This document shows positions 9,056-17,840 of a stretch of DNA of 64,000 nt, piece by piece; positions within the stretch are counted from its first letter, which is position 1; each line of letters starts with the position of its first letter. The position numbers were made by a program, and so were the translations under genes. The DNA comes from Lachnospiraceae bacterium (GTDB lineage Bacteria > Bacillota > Clostridia > Lachnospirales > Lachnospiraceae), in the NCBI GenBank assembly GCA_024403515.1, contig JAKSRS010000003.1, positions 121,672 to 185,671 on the forward strand. The letters run 5' to 3'. The notes beneath the pieces were generated by a model that had not been told where the DNA came from, did no database searches, and was given only the letters and a program-made list of their open reading frames with translations.

Positions 9056-11944
9056 ATGGAAATGTATGTTACAGACATAACATGTCTTTTATTTCTATTA
9101 TTTATATCAATAGTCTATTTAGGTGTCAAAAGAACGCCTACACACCAGCACAGACTGTTTAAAATAATGCTGCTGTGCTCATTTGTAAATATTGTTTCGG
9201 ACATGGTTGGTTCATTTTGCAAGTTTTCCATGAATAGAAAATCGCTTGATGAACTCAATATAGATATGTTTGAAAACATGGCTGAGATTGAAATCATTAC
9301 AAGAAGAAATTTCGTTGCCGATTTATCGAACTGTTTTTATATTGTAAGTCTTCTTTTCTTTTTCTATACAATATATATCTATGTAAAATTCCTTATGACA
9401 GGAGAGATTGCAAAGAAGCTTTCCAAACTTGAAACAATAATGTTATGCCCCTTCATTATTATCTGTATTCTTGCTTTATTCGGTAAGGGTAATATGGACC
9501 ATGCAGCGGACGATATCAGTACCTGGTCGATAGGAACGCCGCTTACACCTATTTGCGCGGCTTTTTACATTCTCGCCGGAGCGTACTTTATCATTAAATA
9601 CTGGAAAAATGTAACAAAGACCCAGAAGATGGCAGTAATAATGGCTATGGTAAGTGAAATAGTTGTAACCATTGTTCAGGCTGAGATTGCACGTAGATCA
9701 GGTATGAGAATAGCGGGAATCGGTATTGTTTTAATGGATTTTTCTTTTTACATGACTGTAGAAAGCCCGGATGCTTTAATCATCGAGCGCTTAAAGTATG
9801 AAAAAGAAAGAGCAGACGACGCAAACAATGCCAAATCAGCCTTTCTTGCCAATATGTCACATGAAATCAGAACCCCCATGAATGCAATTGTTGGTATGAC
9901 TGAAATCCTGCTTAGGACCGACTTAAACGACCAGCAGAAGGGATGTCTTTATAATATAAAGCATTCAGGAAATTCACTTTTACTTATTATCAATGACCTT
10001 CTTGATTTTAGTAAGATTGAAGCCGGAAAGATGGAACTTGTAAATGAAAACTATGATCCCATATCCATCTTGAATGATGTAAGCATGATTGTTTTAAACC
10101 GAATTGGGGATAAGCCTGTTGACTTATTCTACGATGTGGATAAAAACCTTCCTGCCAAACTTTATGGTGATAGCGGCAGAGTTAAGCAGATTATCATAAA
10201 CCTTATGAATAATGCTGTTAAGTTCACTGATGCAGGGTACGTAAAACTTACGGTCAGCGTGCTTGAAAAAGTAGGTAAAAACGTAACACTGAAATTTGAT
10301 GTTAAAGATACCGGCCAGGGTATTAAGGAAGAAGATTTAGGTAAGCTATTTGAGACCTTTAAGCAGGTTGATATGGCTAGAAACCGTAAAAAAGAAGGAA
10401 CCGGACTGGGCCTTTCTATTTCTAAACAGCTTGCCAAACTAATGGGCGGTGATGTAAGTGTAACAAGTGTTTACGGAGAAGGAAGTACATTTTCATTCAC
10501 CATAAAACAAAAAATTATTGATGAAAGACCATGCGCTCAGTTATCCGAAGAATATGACGGAAAGTCATTAAGAATCGGCGGCTGGGTATGCGAGCAGAAG
10601 AGAGAACACGTCGAAAAGCTATTGGAAGATTTCAGATTCAGACTGGAAGTATATGATTCAAACACACTTCCTGATGCTGATGCTGATTATATTCTCGTGG
10701 ATGATGAATGCTACGAAAGAAATAAGGAAATTCTCCATGAACTGGCAGAAAACGTTTCAGTAACGGTTTTATATAATCCCATGAAGAACGTATATGCAGA
10801 TGGAAAAATCAACTTTGTGGCAGCGCCCTTGTATAGTTCCAAATTAGTTAAGATAATTAACAGGGAAAAAGAAGATTTAGAAGGAGCGAACCCTGAAGAA
10901 ATAATAAACTTCTCAGCTCCTGATGCCAAGATACTTCTTGTAGACGATACTGATATGAACCTTAAGGTGGCAGTAGGACTGCTTGCGCCACTTAATATGA
11001 AAATCGATGTTGCAAGAAGCGGAAAAGAATCCATAGAAAAGGCACAAAGAAAACAGTACGACATTATTTTCATGGACCACATGATGCCGGGAATGGATGG
11101 TGTCGAGGCCAGCAGGAAAATAAGAGAGTTAGAAGTCTTTGAAGGTTATTACAAAGACTCTCCTATTATTGCGCTCACTGCAAATGCCAATATGGAAGCC
11201 AAAGAACTGTTCAAACAGTCAGGAGTTGAAGAACTTGTAACCAAGCCTATAGAAATAGCTCAGCTTGCCAAGGCCATTAGAAGGCATTTGCCTGCAGAAA
11301 TGATTCAAAAACCTGTAAAACTTACACAGTTAAATCCTTTACAGATGACCAAGGCAATACCTGCAATTGTTGGAATTAATGCAGCTGAAGGAATTAAAAA
11401 TTCAGGAAGCAGGGAACTGTTTGAAAACCTTTTAGGAGACTTTTATAAGCTTATTGATATGAAGTCAACCAAGATTGAAAAGTGCCTTGAAGACGGAATG
11501 ATAAGAGATTTCACAATAGAAGTTCACGCCTTAAAGAATACGGCACGAATGATAGGTGCTACAGAACTATCCGAAATGTTTAAAGAGATGGAAGAATTAG
11601 GACATGAGGAAAGACTGGAAGAAGTCCAAAGAAGGATTCCCGAGGTGCTTAGTAAGTTTAGGGAATATAAAACGTCACTTTCACCCTTCGCTTCTTTAAA
11701 TGACGATAATAAAGTAGAAGTATCTAAAGAAGAAATATTACATGTATTAAATGATATCAAAGATGCTATGGAGAACTTCGATGTCGACAGGGCTGACGCT
11801 GATATGAAGACACTCGATACATATAAGGTTGAAGAGGCCGCAAGGCCACTAATGGAAAATCTGTCAGCTTACATGGCTGATCTTCAGATGGAAGAAGTTA
11901 TTTCGACCTGCGAAGATTTAATATCATTAATATCAATGGGTTAA
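9056..11944 (+). CDS. membrane hybrid sensor histidine kinase with receiver and Hpt domains
   Basis: A 962-residue phosphorelay kinase. Residues 1-~240 hold about seven membrane helices with no obvious periplasmic sensor domain. The dimerisation helix carries the phospho-accepting His269 (MSHEIRTPMNAIVGM). The ATP-binding domain shows the N box (LMNNAVKFTDAG) and G boxes (DTGQGIKEEDLGKLF; EGTGLGLSISKQL). Residues ~500-610 look like a receiver fold without a clear phospho-Asp, that is, a pseudo-receiver. A true receiver follows (ILLVDDTDMN ~625; FMDHMMPGMDG, Asp674), then an Hpt domain with His824 (HALKNTARMIG). Its partner is probably the response regulator 10 bases downstream. The signal sensed is unknown; the position between flagellar and tad loci suggests surface behaviour. 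Confidence 0.92.
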   Translation: MEMYVTDITCLLFLLFISIVYLGVKRTPTHQHRLFKIMLLCSFVNIVSDMVGSFCKFSMNRKSLDELNIDMFENMAEIEIITRRNFVADLSNCFYIVSLLFFFYTIYIYVKFLMTGEIAKKLSKLETIMLCPFIIICILALFGKGNMDHAADDISTWSIGTPLTPICAAFYILAGAYFIIKYWKNVTKTQKMAVIMAMVSEIVVTIVQAEIARRSGMRIAGIGIVLMDFSFYMTVESPDALIIERLKYEKERADDANNAKSAFLANMSHEIRTPMNAIVGMTEILLRTDLNDQQKGCLYNIKHSGNSLLLIINDLLDFSKIEAGKMELVNENYDPISILNDVSMIVLNRIGDKPVDLFYDVDKNLPAKLYGDSGRVKQIIINLMNNAVKFTDAGYVKLTVSVLEKVGKNVTLKFDVKDTGQGIKEEDLGKLFETFKQVDMARNRKKEGTGLGLSISKQLAKLMGGDVSVTSVYGEGSTFSFTIKQKIIDERPCAQLSEEYDGKSLRIGGWVCEQKREHVEKLLEDFRFRLEVYDSNTLPDADADYILVDDECYERNKEILHELAENVSVTVLYNPMKNVYADGKINFVAAPLYSSKLVKIINREKEDLEGANPEEIINFSAPDAKILLVDDTDMNLKVAVGLLAPLNMKIDVARSGKESIEKAQRKQYDIIFMDHMMPGMDGVEASRKIRELEVFEGYYKDSPIIALTANANMEAKELFKQSGVEELVTKPIEIAQLAKAIRRHLPAEMIQKPVKLTQLNPLQMTKAIPAIVGINAAEGIKNSGSRELFENLLGDFYKLIDMKSTKIEKCLEDGMIRDFTIEVHALKNTARMIGATELSEMFKEMEELGHEERLEEVQRRIPEVLSKFREYKTSLSPFASLNDDNKVEVSKEEILHVLNDIKDAMENFDVDRADADMKTLDTYKVEEAARPLMENLSAYMADLQMEEVISTCEDLISLISMG

Positions 11945-11954
11945 GGAGCAAATT

Positions 11955-12734
11955 ATGGCTAATTTATTACTTGCATATGATGTACCAAGTTTACTTGTGT
12001 CATCGCTTACAAATCAGTTTGAGGAAAAAGAACAGGATGTAACAACATCCTCACTTAGCGTAGCAGAACTTAGTTCCAAAAAGAAAAAATATGATGCGAT
12101 TTTAGTTTTTGCAGATGAGGATATCTCAGACAACTTAGATGCGCTTGTTTATTTAAAGGATCTTGCAATGGAAAACGATAGTCCAATCTTTGTCGCAGGG
12201 GATGTTGATGAACTTAGAAAGGTTGAAAAGACTATCCCAAGAACGTTAATACTTGCTACCTTTACAAGGCCTATAAACGTAAAGAATGTTGTAGACGTTA
12301 TTCTGGCTTATATAAATGATGAAAGCAGAACAGCCAAGAAAAAAATACTAGTAGTAGATGATTCCGGAGCTATGCTTAGAAACGTTAAAGGCTGGCTTGA
12401 AGATAAGTATCAGATAGCGCTGGCCAATTCAGGAACAATGGCCATTAAGTATCTGACACTCGATAAGCCGGATCTGGTTTTACTTGATTATGAAATGCCC
12501 GTAATTGATGGAAAGCAGGTTCTTGAGATGATAAGAAGTGAAAACGACTTTCAGGATATCCCTGTAATATTTCTTACCAGTAAATCAGACAAGCAAAGTG
12601 TAATTGACGTAATGAGTTTAAAACCCGAAGGATATCTTCTTAAAACTATGCCACCTGAGGAGATAGTAAAAACAGTAGACTCATTTTTTGAAAAAATGCG
12701 TTTAGAAGAAGTTTCAAAAGAAGGACAGGTTTAG
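11955..12734 (+). CDS. tandem-receiver response regulator without output domain
   Basis: 259 residues, two receiver folds. The first (1-~118) has lost the acidic pocket and the phospho-Asp, so it is a pseudo-receiver. The second (~128-250) is complete: KILVVDDSGAM, phospho-Asp178 in VLLDYEMP, switch Thr in IFLTSKSD and the conserved Lys in YLLKTMPPEE. There is no DNA-binding or enzymatic domain, so it likely acts by protein-protein contact, as in CheY-type or phosphorelay shuttle proteins. It follows the hybrid kinase by 10 bases and its stop codon lies inside the terminator stem. Confidence 0.85.
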   Translation: MANLLLAYDVPSLLVSSLTNQFEEKEQDVTTSSLSVAELSSKKKKYDAILVFADEDISDNLDALVYLKDLAMENDSPIFVAGDVDELRKVEKTIPRTLILATFTRPINVKNVVDVILAYINDESRTAKKKILVVDDSGAMLRNVKGWLEDKYQIALANSGTMAIKYLTLDKPDLVLLDYEMPVIDGKQVLEMIRSENDFQDIPVIFLTSKSDKQSVIDVMSLKPEGYLLKTMPPEEIVKTVDSFFEKMRLEEVSKEGQV

Positions 12735-12774
12735 GAGGAATATTGCGAAATATTCCTCCTAAAAGAGTTTTTTT
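12731..12774 (+). terminator. terminator with 14-bp perfect stem
   Basis: TTAGGAGGAATATT (12731-12744) pairs perfectly with AATATTCCTCCTAA (12749-12762) around a GCGA loop. A run of T follows from 12768. The stop codon of the response regulator is within the left arm. Confidence 0.8.
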
Positions 12775-12790
12775 GGAAATCTTTTGACAT

Positions 12791-12831
12791 CCAAAAATGC
12801 CGTATTAGTGCGTACTAGAGGGCATTTTTGG
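12791..12831. repeat. 11-bp perfect inverted repeat upstream of the tad operon
   Basis: CCAAAAATGCC (12791-12801) and GGCATTTTTGG (12821-12831) flank 19 bases. No T-run follows, so it is not an obvious terminator. It could be an operator or cruciform element ahead of the tad promoter; function not shown. Confidence 0.5.
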
Positions 12832-12892
12832 CGCAAATGAGCGCAAGTATTTAGATATTATTAACAAAAAGCAGAAACATGCGAATAAACTA

Positions 12893-12922
12893 TTTACAAC
12901 TAGGGGTAATCTCGCCTATAAT
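12893..12922 (+). promoter_or_regulatory. promoter of the tad operon
   Basis: TTTACA (12893-12898), an 18-base spacer and TATAAT (12917-12922) fit a SigA promoter. The same stretch also reads TACA-N15-GCCTATAA (12895-12921), close to the SigD/FliA consensus TAAA-N15-GCCGATAA. Which sigma factor is used cannot be decided from sequence. Confidence 0.55.
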
Positions 12923-12990
12923 GCCAATATCACCTCAAAAATAACAAGTCGGAGGTGAGTTGAATAGAACATCTGATAATTCTTACGAGT

Positions 12991-13503
12991 ATGATACTTG
13001 TATCGTTAACGGTTCTATGGGATATTCGGGTTCACAGAATTCCAAATATCTTTATTGTTTTTCTTATATTAATCAATTCATTTAATTTATTTCTTTTTAC
13101 CTTAACCGGTAAATCAGACTTAAGTGCAACAGTAATAGTGCTAATTAAGGTGATATTGATATTTCTTATCTTATATCCCTTTTTTACCATTGGGGCCTTA
13201 GGCGCAGGCGATATTAAATTGATTATGGTAACGGCGGTAGGTTGTGAGGACCCCTTTCTTTACACATTCGTTGTATTTGTAATCGCCTCGATTATGTCGC
13301 TTATTCGTATTCGCGTTAGTGATGACGCAAAATGTAGATTTTTTTTATTGCAAAATTACATACTCAATTCTTTTCATATTAAACCCTTTTATCAATACGA
13401 AACTGCGCCTAAGGCATCTGATCGGATTAAATATTCCATTCATCTTTCAATCCCGGTATTTATAGCTCTTTCACTGTACTACGCTTATTATTATTTATTC
13501 TAG
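12991..13503 (+). CDS. prepilin peptidase, A24 family (CpaA/TadV-like), first copy
   Basis: An integral membrane aspartic peptidase that processes Flp pilin and pseudopilins. The first catalytic Asp is in LWDIRVHRIPN (residue 11) and the second in GAGDIKL (residue 74, the GxGD motif). Hydrophobic segments fill the rest of the 170 residues. The ATG at 12991 has no ribosome binding site. A very good one (GGAGGTGAG, 12951-12959) points at 12964, where the same frame is open (IEHLIILTS and on) but starts with ATA; CTG 12973 is another option. The real N-terminus is therefore likely about nine residues longer. It is the first gene of the tad operon. Confidence 0.82.
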   Translation: MILVSLTVLWDIRVHRIPNIFIVFLILINSFNLFLFTLTGKSDLSATVIVLIKVILIFLILYPFFTIGALGAGDIKLIMVTAVGCEDPFLYTFVVFVIASIMSLIRIRVSDDAKCRFFLLQNYILNSFHIKPFYQYETAPKASDRIKYSIHLSIPVFIALSLYYAYYYLF

Positions 13504-13513
13504 GAGTGCGTCT

Positions 13514-14512
13514 ATGGGAAAGAAATCCTTTGCAATATGCGATTCTAATGAGGTGTATGCAAAAAAGCTGTATGAATACTTTTTTGTAAAAGAATCCGAA
13601 AGCTACGAACTTTTTCTTTTTACCAGTAGAAGTGACCTGGATGAATATGTTAAAAAAAGACACTTAAGTATTTTGTTAATTGGCGAGGAAATGATTTCTT
13701 TAAATGAGAAGATTGATAACGTTGATAACATTCTTGTGTTAAAGAGTAGTGAAACAGGTCAAAGCGAGGGGTACAGTACAATTTACAAGTACAAAACCGC
13801 AGACGCTTTACTAAAGGAAGTGATGCACTATTGTGTAGAAACCGCAGAGGTGCATCGAAAGAGAGCAAGCAACAAGAGTCTTAAGATCATAGGGGTCTAT
13901 TCACCAATCAAACGGTGCTTTCAGACTACGTTTTCGATTACGCTTGGGCAAATCCTGGCAAGGGAAAGTAAAGCTGTATACTTAAATTTTGAAAGCTTTT
14001 CGGGATTTGAAGCGATGAGAAAGAACTCTTGCGGTCAGGATATGTCGGATCTGATGTTTTTCTTAGGCTGCGGAAGTGACAACTTTTCCTACAGGCTTCA
14101 GAGCATGATTAATCAGGTAGGTGATCTTCATTTTATATCTCCTTCACATTCTTATATTACAAAACTTGGGATTAAAGGAGAGGAATGGTTGCTTTTACTT
14201 GAGTCATTTGAAAAGTATACGGATTATGAGTACCTGATATTGGATTTATCAGAAAACATGATGGGGCTTTTCGATGTTTTACGTGAATGCAATATAGTCT
14301 ATACCATTGTGGCGGACGATAATGTGTCCAAGGCCAAAGTACTTCAGTATGAAAAACTTTTGGAGGAAGCAGATTATTCAGATGTCTTCAACAAAACTAA
14401 ACTGATTAATATCCCAAGATTTAAAGAAATACCGTTAGAATACGAGATGCTTCCTTTCTCGGAGCTTGCAAGATATGTAAAAAAACAGGCTAAGGAAGAT
14501 AAGTTAATCTGA
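13514..14512 (+). CDS. TadZ/CpaE-like protein with degenerate P-loop
   Basis: 332 residues. The N-terminal ~110 resemble an atypical receiver, as in TadZ/CpaE. The rest has the strand order of a ParA/MinD-type ATPase: a core strand at IIGVYSPI (~123), VYLNFESFSGFEAM (~160) and YLILDLSENM (~240). The deviant Walker A expected after the first strand (KGGxGKTT) is replaced by SPIKRCFQTTFS, keeping only the trailing Thr-Thr. TadZ proteins position the pilus machine at the pole; this one may bind nucleotide poorly. The gene lies between the prepilin peptidase and tadA, which supports the assignment. Confidence 0.7.
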   Translation: MGKKSFAICDSNEVYAKKLYEYFFVKESESYELFLFTSRSDLDEYVKKRHLSILLIGEEMISLNEKIDNVDNILVLKSSETGQSEGYSTIYKYKTADALLKEVMHYCVETAEVHRKRASNKSLKIIGVYSPIKRCFQTTFSITLGQILARESKAVYLNFESFSGFEAMRKNSCGQDMSDLMFFLGCGSDNFSYRLQSMINQVGDLHFISPSHSYITKLGIKGEEWLLLLESFEKYTDYEYLILDLSENMMGLFDVLRECNIVYTIVADDNVSKAKVLQYEKLLEEADYSDVFNKTKLINIPRFKEIPLEYEMLPFSELARYVKKQAKEDKLI

Positions 14513-14513
14513 T

Positions 14514-15734
14514 ATGAACAAATCTGAAGCTTTACAAGTCTTTAAAGATTCTATTATTTCGCAGGTTGTTAGCACTCTGGATTTTACCAAAGCAATACCG
14601 GAAGAAGATATTTACAAATGCATTGACGATGCTTTTTTGCAAAACGAAGAACGAAGGAATTTCTCAGTTTCTGAGACCTTAATGATACGAAAAAGTATCT
14701 TTAACTCACTTAAAAAATATGATGTTATTCAGGATTATCTGGATGATGATGAGATTACTGAAATAATGATCAATGGAAAGGACAGTATTTTCATCGAAAA
14801 GGGTGGGAAGCTGATTAAAACCGAAAGAAGGTTTAGTTCAGTTAGTAAACTGGAGGATATAATTCAGCAGATGGTTTCCGGATGCAACAGGGTAGTAAAT
14901 GAAAGTTCTCCCATTGCGGATGCCAGATTATCCACCGGAGAACGTGTAAATATTGTACTTTCTCCAATTGCTATAAACGGACCGATAGTAACAATCAGAC
15001 GGTTTCCTAAAAATCCAATAACAATGGATAAGTTAATATCTATCAATTCTATTACGGCTGAAGCGGCAGACTTTTTAAAAAGGCTGGTTGAAGCCAAATA
15101 CAATATCTTTATTTCCGGAGGAACCGGATCCGGAAAAACGACTTTCTTAAATGCACTATCTCAGTACATTCCAAAGGAAGAAAGGATTATCACAATAGAA
15201 GACAGCGCTGAACTGCAACTTTTGAATGCAGTCAATATAGTAAGGCTAGAAACGCGAAATGGTAACATTGAAGGTTGCAATGAAATAACTATAAGAGACC
15301 TGATTAAGTCATCTCTTCGAATGCGACCTGAAAGAATAATCGTGGGTGAAGTCAGAGGGGCTGAATGCCTCGATATGTTGCAGGCGATGAATACCGGACA
15401 TGACGGGTCGCTTTCAACCGGCCATGCCAACTCTACTAAAGATATGCTTTCCAGACTGGAAACTATGGTTATCATGGGAGCAAATATTCCCATAGGTGCA
15501 ATTAGAGGCCAGATATCCAGTGGAATTGATATTATGGTTCATTTAGGGAGATTAAGGGATAAAAGCAGGAAGGTTCTTGAAATAAGCGAAATAGCAGGTA
15601 TTGAGGATGGCGAGATTAAGCTTAGCAAACTTTTTGAATATGAACAGGGAAAACTGATTCGTAAAGGAAAACTTTTGGATACCTATAAATACGAAAAGGA
15701 GTTTGGAACATTGGATGGATTACAAATACTATAA
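14514..15734 (+). CDS. tadA: TadA/CpaF pilus assembly ATPase
   Basis: A cytosolic secretion ATPase of the type II/IV superfamily that powers Flp pilus assembly. The Walker A is SGGTGSGKTTF (~residue 201). The Asp box/Walker B region contains RPERIIVGEVRGAE (~276) and the His box LSTGHANS (~299). The N-terminal ~100 residues form the usual helical CpaF extension (DDEITEIMINGKDSIF). Its 406 residues are typical. The start follows the tadZ-like stop by one base and its 3' end overlaps the next gene, indicating translational coupling. Confidence 0.93.
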   Translation: MNKSEALQVFKDSIISQVVSTLDFTKAIPEEDIYKCIDDAFLQNEERRNFSVSETLMIRKSIFNSLKKYDVIQDYLDDDEITEIMINGKDSIFIEKGGKLIKTERRFSSVSKLEDIIQQMVSGCNRVVNESSPIADARLSTGERVNIVLSPIAINGPIVTIRRFPKNPITMDKLISINSITAEAADFLKRLVEAKYNIFISGGTGSGKTTFLNALSQYIPKEERIITIEDSAELQLLNAVNIVRLETRNGNIEGCNEITIRDLIKSSLRMRPERIIVGEVRGAECLDMLQAMNTGHDGSLSTGHANSTKDMLSRLETMVIMGANIPIGAIRGQISSGIDIMVHLGRLRDKSRKVLEISEIAGIEDGEIKLSKLFEYEQGKLIRKGKLLDTYKYEKEFGTLDGLQIL

Positions 15735-16452
15735 ATTATCTGTGTGGGAGTATGTTAAATATACATTCATAGGTCTTTGCATAACGTCATTTTTATCTTT
15801 CTTTTTCTATAAATCCTGGAAGGCTTTGCTTTTGTCGTTAGTTATGCTTCCGTTTTTTTTAAGGTACGAAAAGAATCGCCTGAAGAAGCTACGAATAAAG
15901 AGACTGGCCGATGAGTTTTCGGAAACACTCTATAGCGTGAGCACAAATATGATGGCGGGCTATAGTGCCGAAAATGCTTTTAAAGAAAGCTATAAGGACT
16001 TAATACGCTTTTATGGTCCTAAAAGTCTGATGGCCAAGGAGATTTTGCGTATGAATGAAGGTTTGTCAGTAAATGTATCTATTGAGGATTTAATGGAAGA
16101 TCTGGCTAATAGAAGCGATGTCGAAGATATTCATGTTTTTTCGGAGGTATTTAGAACAGCCAAGAGAAACGGAGGAAACTTGAAGGATGTATTGCATGAA
16201 ACCGCGACGACTATAAGGGAAAAAATGAGAATTGAAAGAGAAATAGATGTAATAGTCAGCGAGAAAAGATATGAACTAAGGATTATGGAGACGGTTCCTT
16301 TCTTTATCCTGACCTACATTTCTGTTACTTCACCCGGGTATTTTGAACCCCTCTACCACAATACCAGAGGAATCATCGCAATGACTATATGCCTTGGAAT
16401 ATATATTTTTGCTGTATTTTTAGGAAAGAAGATTATAAATGTGGCGGTTTAA
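15715..16452 (+). CDS. tadB: TadB-like pilus assembly membrane protein
   Basis: ~245 residues with a type II secretion system F (T2SSF) domain. Two hydrophobic segments lie near the N-terminus (~15-45). The cytosolic helical core follows (YSVSTNMMAGYSAENAF; EDIHVFSEVFRTAKRNGGN, the typical F-domain turn) and two membrane segments close the protein. ATG 15715 is preferred over TTG 15703, which would sit one base after the AAGGAG. The start is inside tadA and the end overlaps the next gene by 14 bases. Confidence 0.85.
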   Translation: MDYKYYKLSVWEYVKYTFIGLCITSFLSFFFYKSWKALLLSLVMLPFFLRYEKNRLKKLRIKRLADEFSETLYSVSTNMMAGYSAENAFKESYKDLIRFYGPKSLMAKEILRMNEGLSVNVSIEDLMEDLANRSDVEDIHVFSEVFRTAKRNGGNLKDVLHETATTIREKMRIEREIDVIVSEKRYELRIMETVPFFILTYISVTSPGYFEPLYHNTRGIIAMTICLGIYIFAVFLGKKIINVAV

Positions 16453-17659
16453 TCAGGTAATTAAAAAATATAAGTTGCCAATAATCATTTGTCTGGCTAT
16501 ATGGATAGTTGCCATTGCGGCTTTTATGCAGGATGGTACGGAAGAAACACTAAAGGGTTATACCATAGAAAGAGAAGGGTATGAAGGAAAAGACAGAGTG
16601 TATTCCATAGATGCCAGGGTAGGAGATTTAACATTTGAGAATATAGAAGTAAACGTTGAAAAGAGAAGATATTCAACCAGTGAACTTCATGAATTATTTT
16701 TAGCGTGCCATGATCTTATCAAAGATTTCTTATCTATTGATTCGGGCAGTGGCTATGTTTCAGAAGATCTTTCTTTTGAATCAGCCCTGCCCCAATCCCC
16801 TCTGTCGTGGGAATGGGTTTCACTAGACGAATCAATAATAACCAGCGAAGGGGTAATCAAGACTCCTAAAGAATCGTATGCTCAGGTAGTCTGCATTGCA
16901 AGCTATGGAGAATGGAGTGAATCGTGCAGCTTTGAATTTTTGATAAAACCTAATGAAGATATAAAAAGAAGATATGTTAAAGAATCCGTAGAAGAACTTA
17001 TACGTCAAAGACAGGAAGACACGTCAGAAAACGAAAGTTTTGAACTTCCCGGGCAAATAGACGATGTTGAAATTCATTATACAGAAAAAGAGAGCAAAGA
17101 TGCTTTCAAATATCTTTTAATTGCTGTCATCGCCTGCATCGTGGTTTTTGTGGCTTTTTTTTATGACTCAAAAAACGAAGTGAAGAACAGGAAAAGTGAG
17201 ATTTTATATGAGTATCCTGTGGTGATACAAAAACTTGTAATGTATATAAGCGCCGGAATGACTGTAAGAAATGCCTGGTCACGAATCTGCGAGGGACGCT
17301 ATAGAAACGCCACGGACAAATCTTCAAAAGGAAGTCTCGGGATCTATGAGGAAATGATAATAACGGAAAATGAAATAAAAACAGGAGTAAGTGAATCCAT
17401 AGCTTATGAGCATTTTGGAGAAAGAATCAATGACAATACGATTATTCGTTTTACAACTCTTTTGTCTCAAAACATAAGAAAGGGAAGTACAAGTCTTTCA
17501 CAGCTTTTGAGCGAAGAATCTCAAAGAGCGTTTGAACTTAGAATGAATAACGCCAGAAAGAAGGGAGAAGAAGCGGGTACCAAGCTTTTACTTCCGATGG
17601 CACTATTACTTATTGTTGTTACTGTAATGATAATGATTCCGGCATTTTGGAATCTATAA
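16439..17659 (+). CDS. tadC: TadC-like membrane protein with large extracytoplasmic domain
   Basis: 406 residues. A membrane helix at ~12-29 is followed by a hydrophilic region of about 190 residues, rich in Glu and aromatic residues, that should lie outside. A second helix follows at ~222-240. Then comes a T2SSF-like core (YPVVIQKLVMYISAGMTVRNAW at ~257; MNNARKKGEEAGTKLLLPM at ~375) and a final membrane helix. Classical TadC proteins lack such a big ectodomain. Position after tadB and before the pilin supports the call. TadB and TadC together form the inner membrane platform. Confidence 0.8.
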   Translation: MWRFNQVIKKYKLPIIICLAIWIVAIAAFMQDGTEETLKGYTIEREGYEGKDRVYSIDARVGDLTFENIEVNVEKRRYSTSELHELFLACHDLIKDFLSIDSGSGYVSEDLSFESALPQSPLSWEWVSLDESIITSEGVIKTPKESYAQVVCIASYGEWSESCSFEFLIKPNEDIKRRYVKESVEELIRQRQEDTSENESFELPGQIDDVEIHYTEKESKDAFKYLLIAVIACIVVFVAFFYDSKNEVKNRKSEILYEYPVVIQKLVMYISAGMTVRNAWSRICEGRYRNATDKSSKGSLGIYEEMIITENEIKTGVSESIAYEHFGERINDNTIIRFTTLLSQNIRKGSTSLSQLLSEESQRAFELRMNNARKKGEEAGTKLLLPMALLLIVVTVMIMIPAFWNL

Positions 17660-17672
17660 AAGGAGGATAAAC

Positions 17673-17840
17673 ATGAAAGGTTTTAAACAGTTTTTAGTTG
17701 AAGAAGACGGTATGGGTACCGTCGAGATTATTCTCATCATCGTTGTACTGGTTGGTCTTGTGGTTATATTTAAAAAGCAGGTAACCGAGATAGTAAACGA
17801 TCTTTTTGACAAGATTATCAACCAGACTAATAAGATTTGA
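17673..17840 (+). CDS. flp: Flp-type major pilin, 55 residues
   Basis: Strong ribosome binding site AGGAGG at 17661-17666, start ATG at 17673. The short leader ends EEDG and is followed by MGTVEIILIIVVLVGLV: Gly13 at -1 and Glu18 at +5 form a type IVb prepilin cleavage site, followed by the hydrophobic assembly helix and a short charged tail (KQVTEIVNDLFDKIINQTNKI region). This is the expected Flp layout and length. The next gene starts with a TTG overlapping its stop (TTGA). Confidence 0.9.
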   Translation: MKGFKQFLVEEDGMGTVEIILIIVVLVGLVVIFKKQVTEIVNDLFDKIINQTNKI

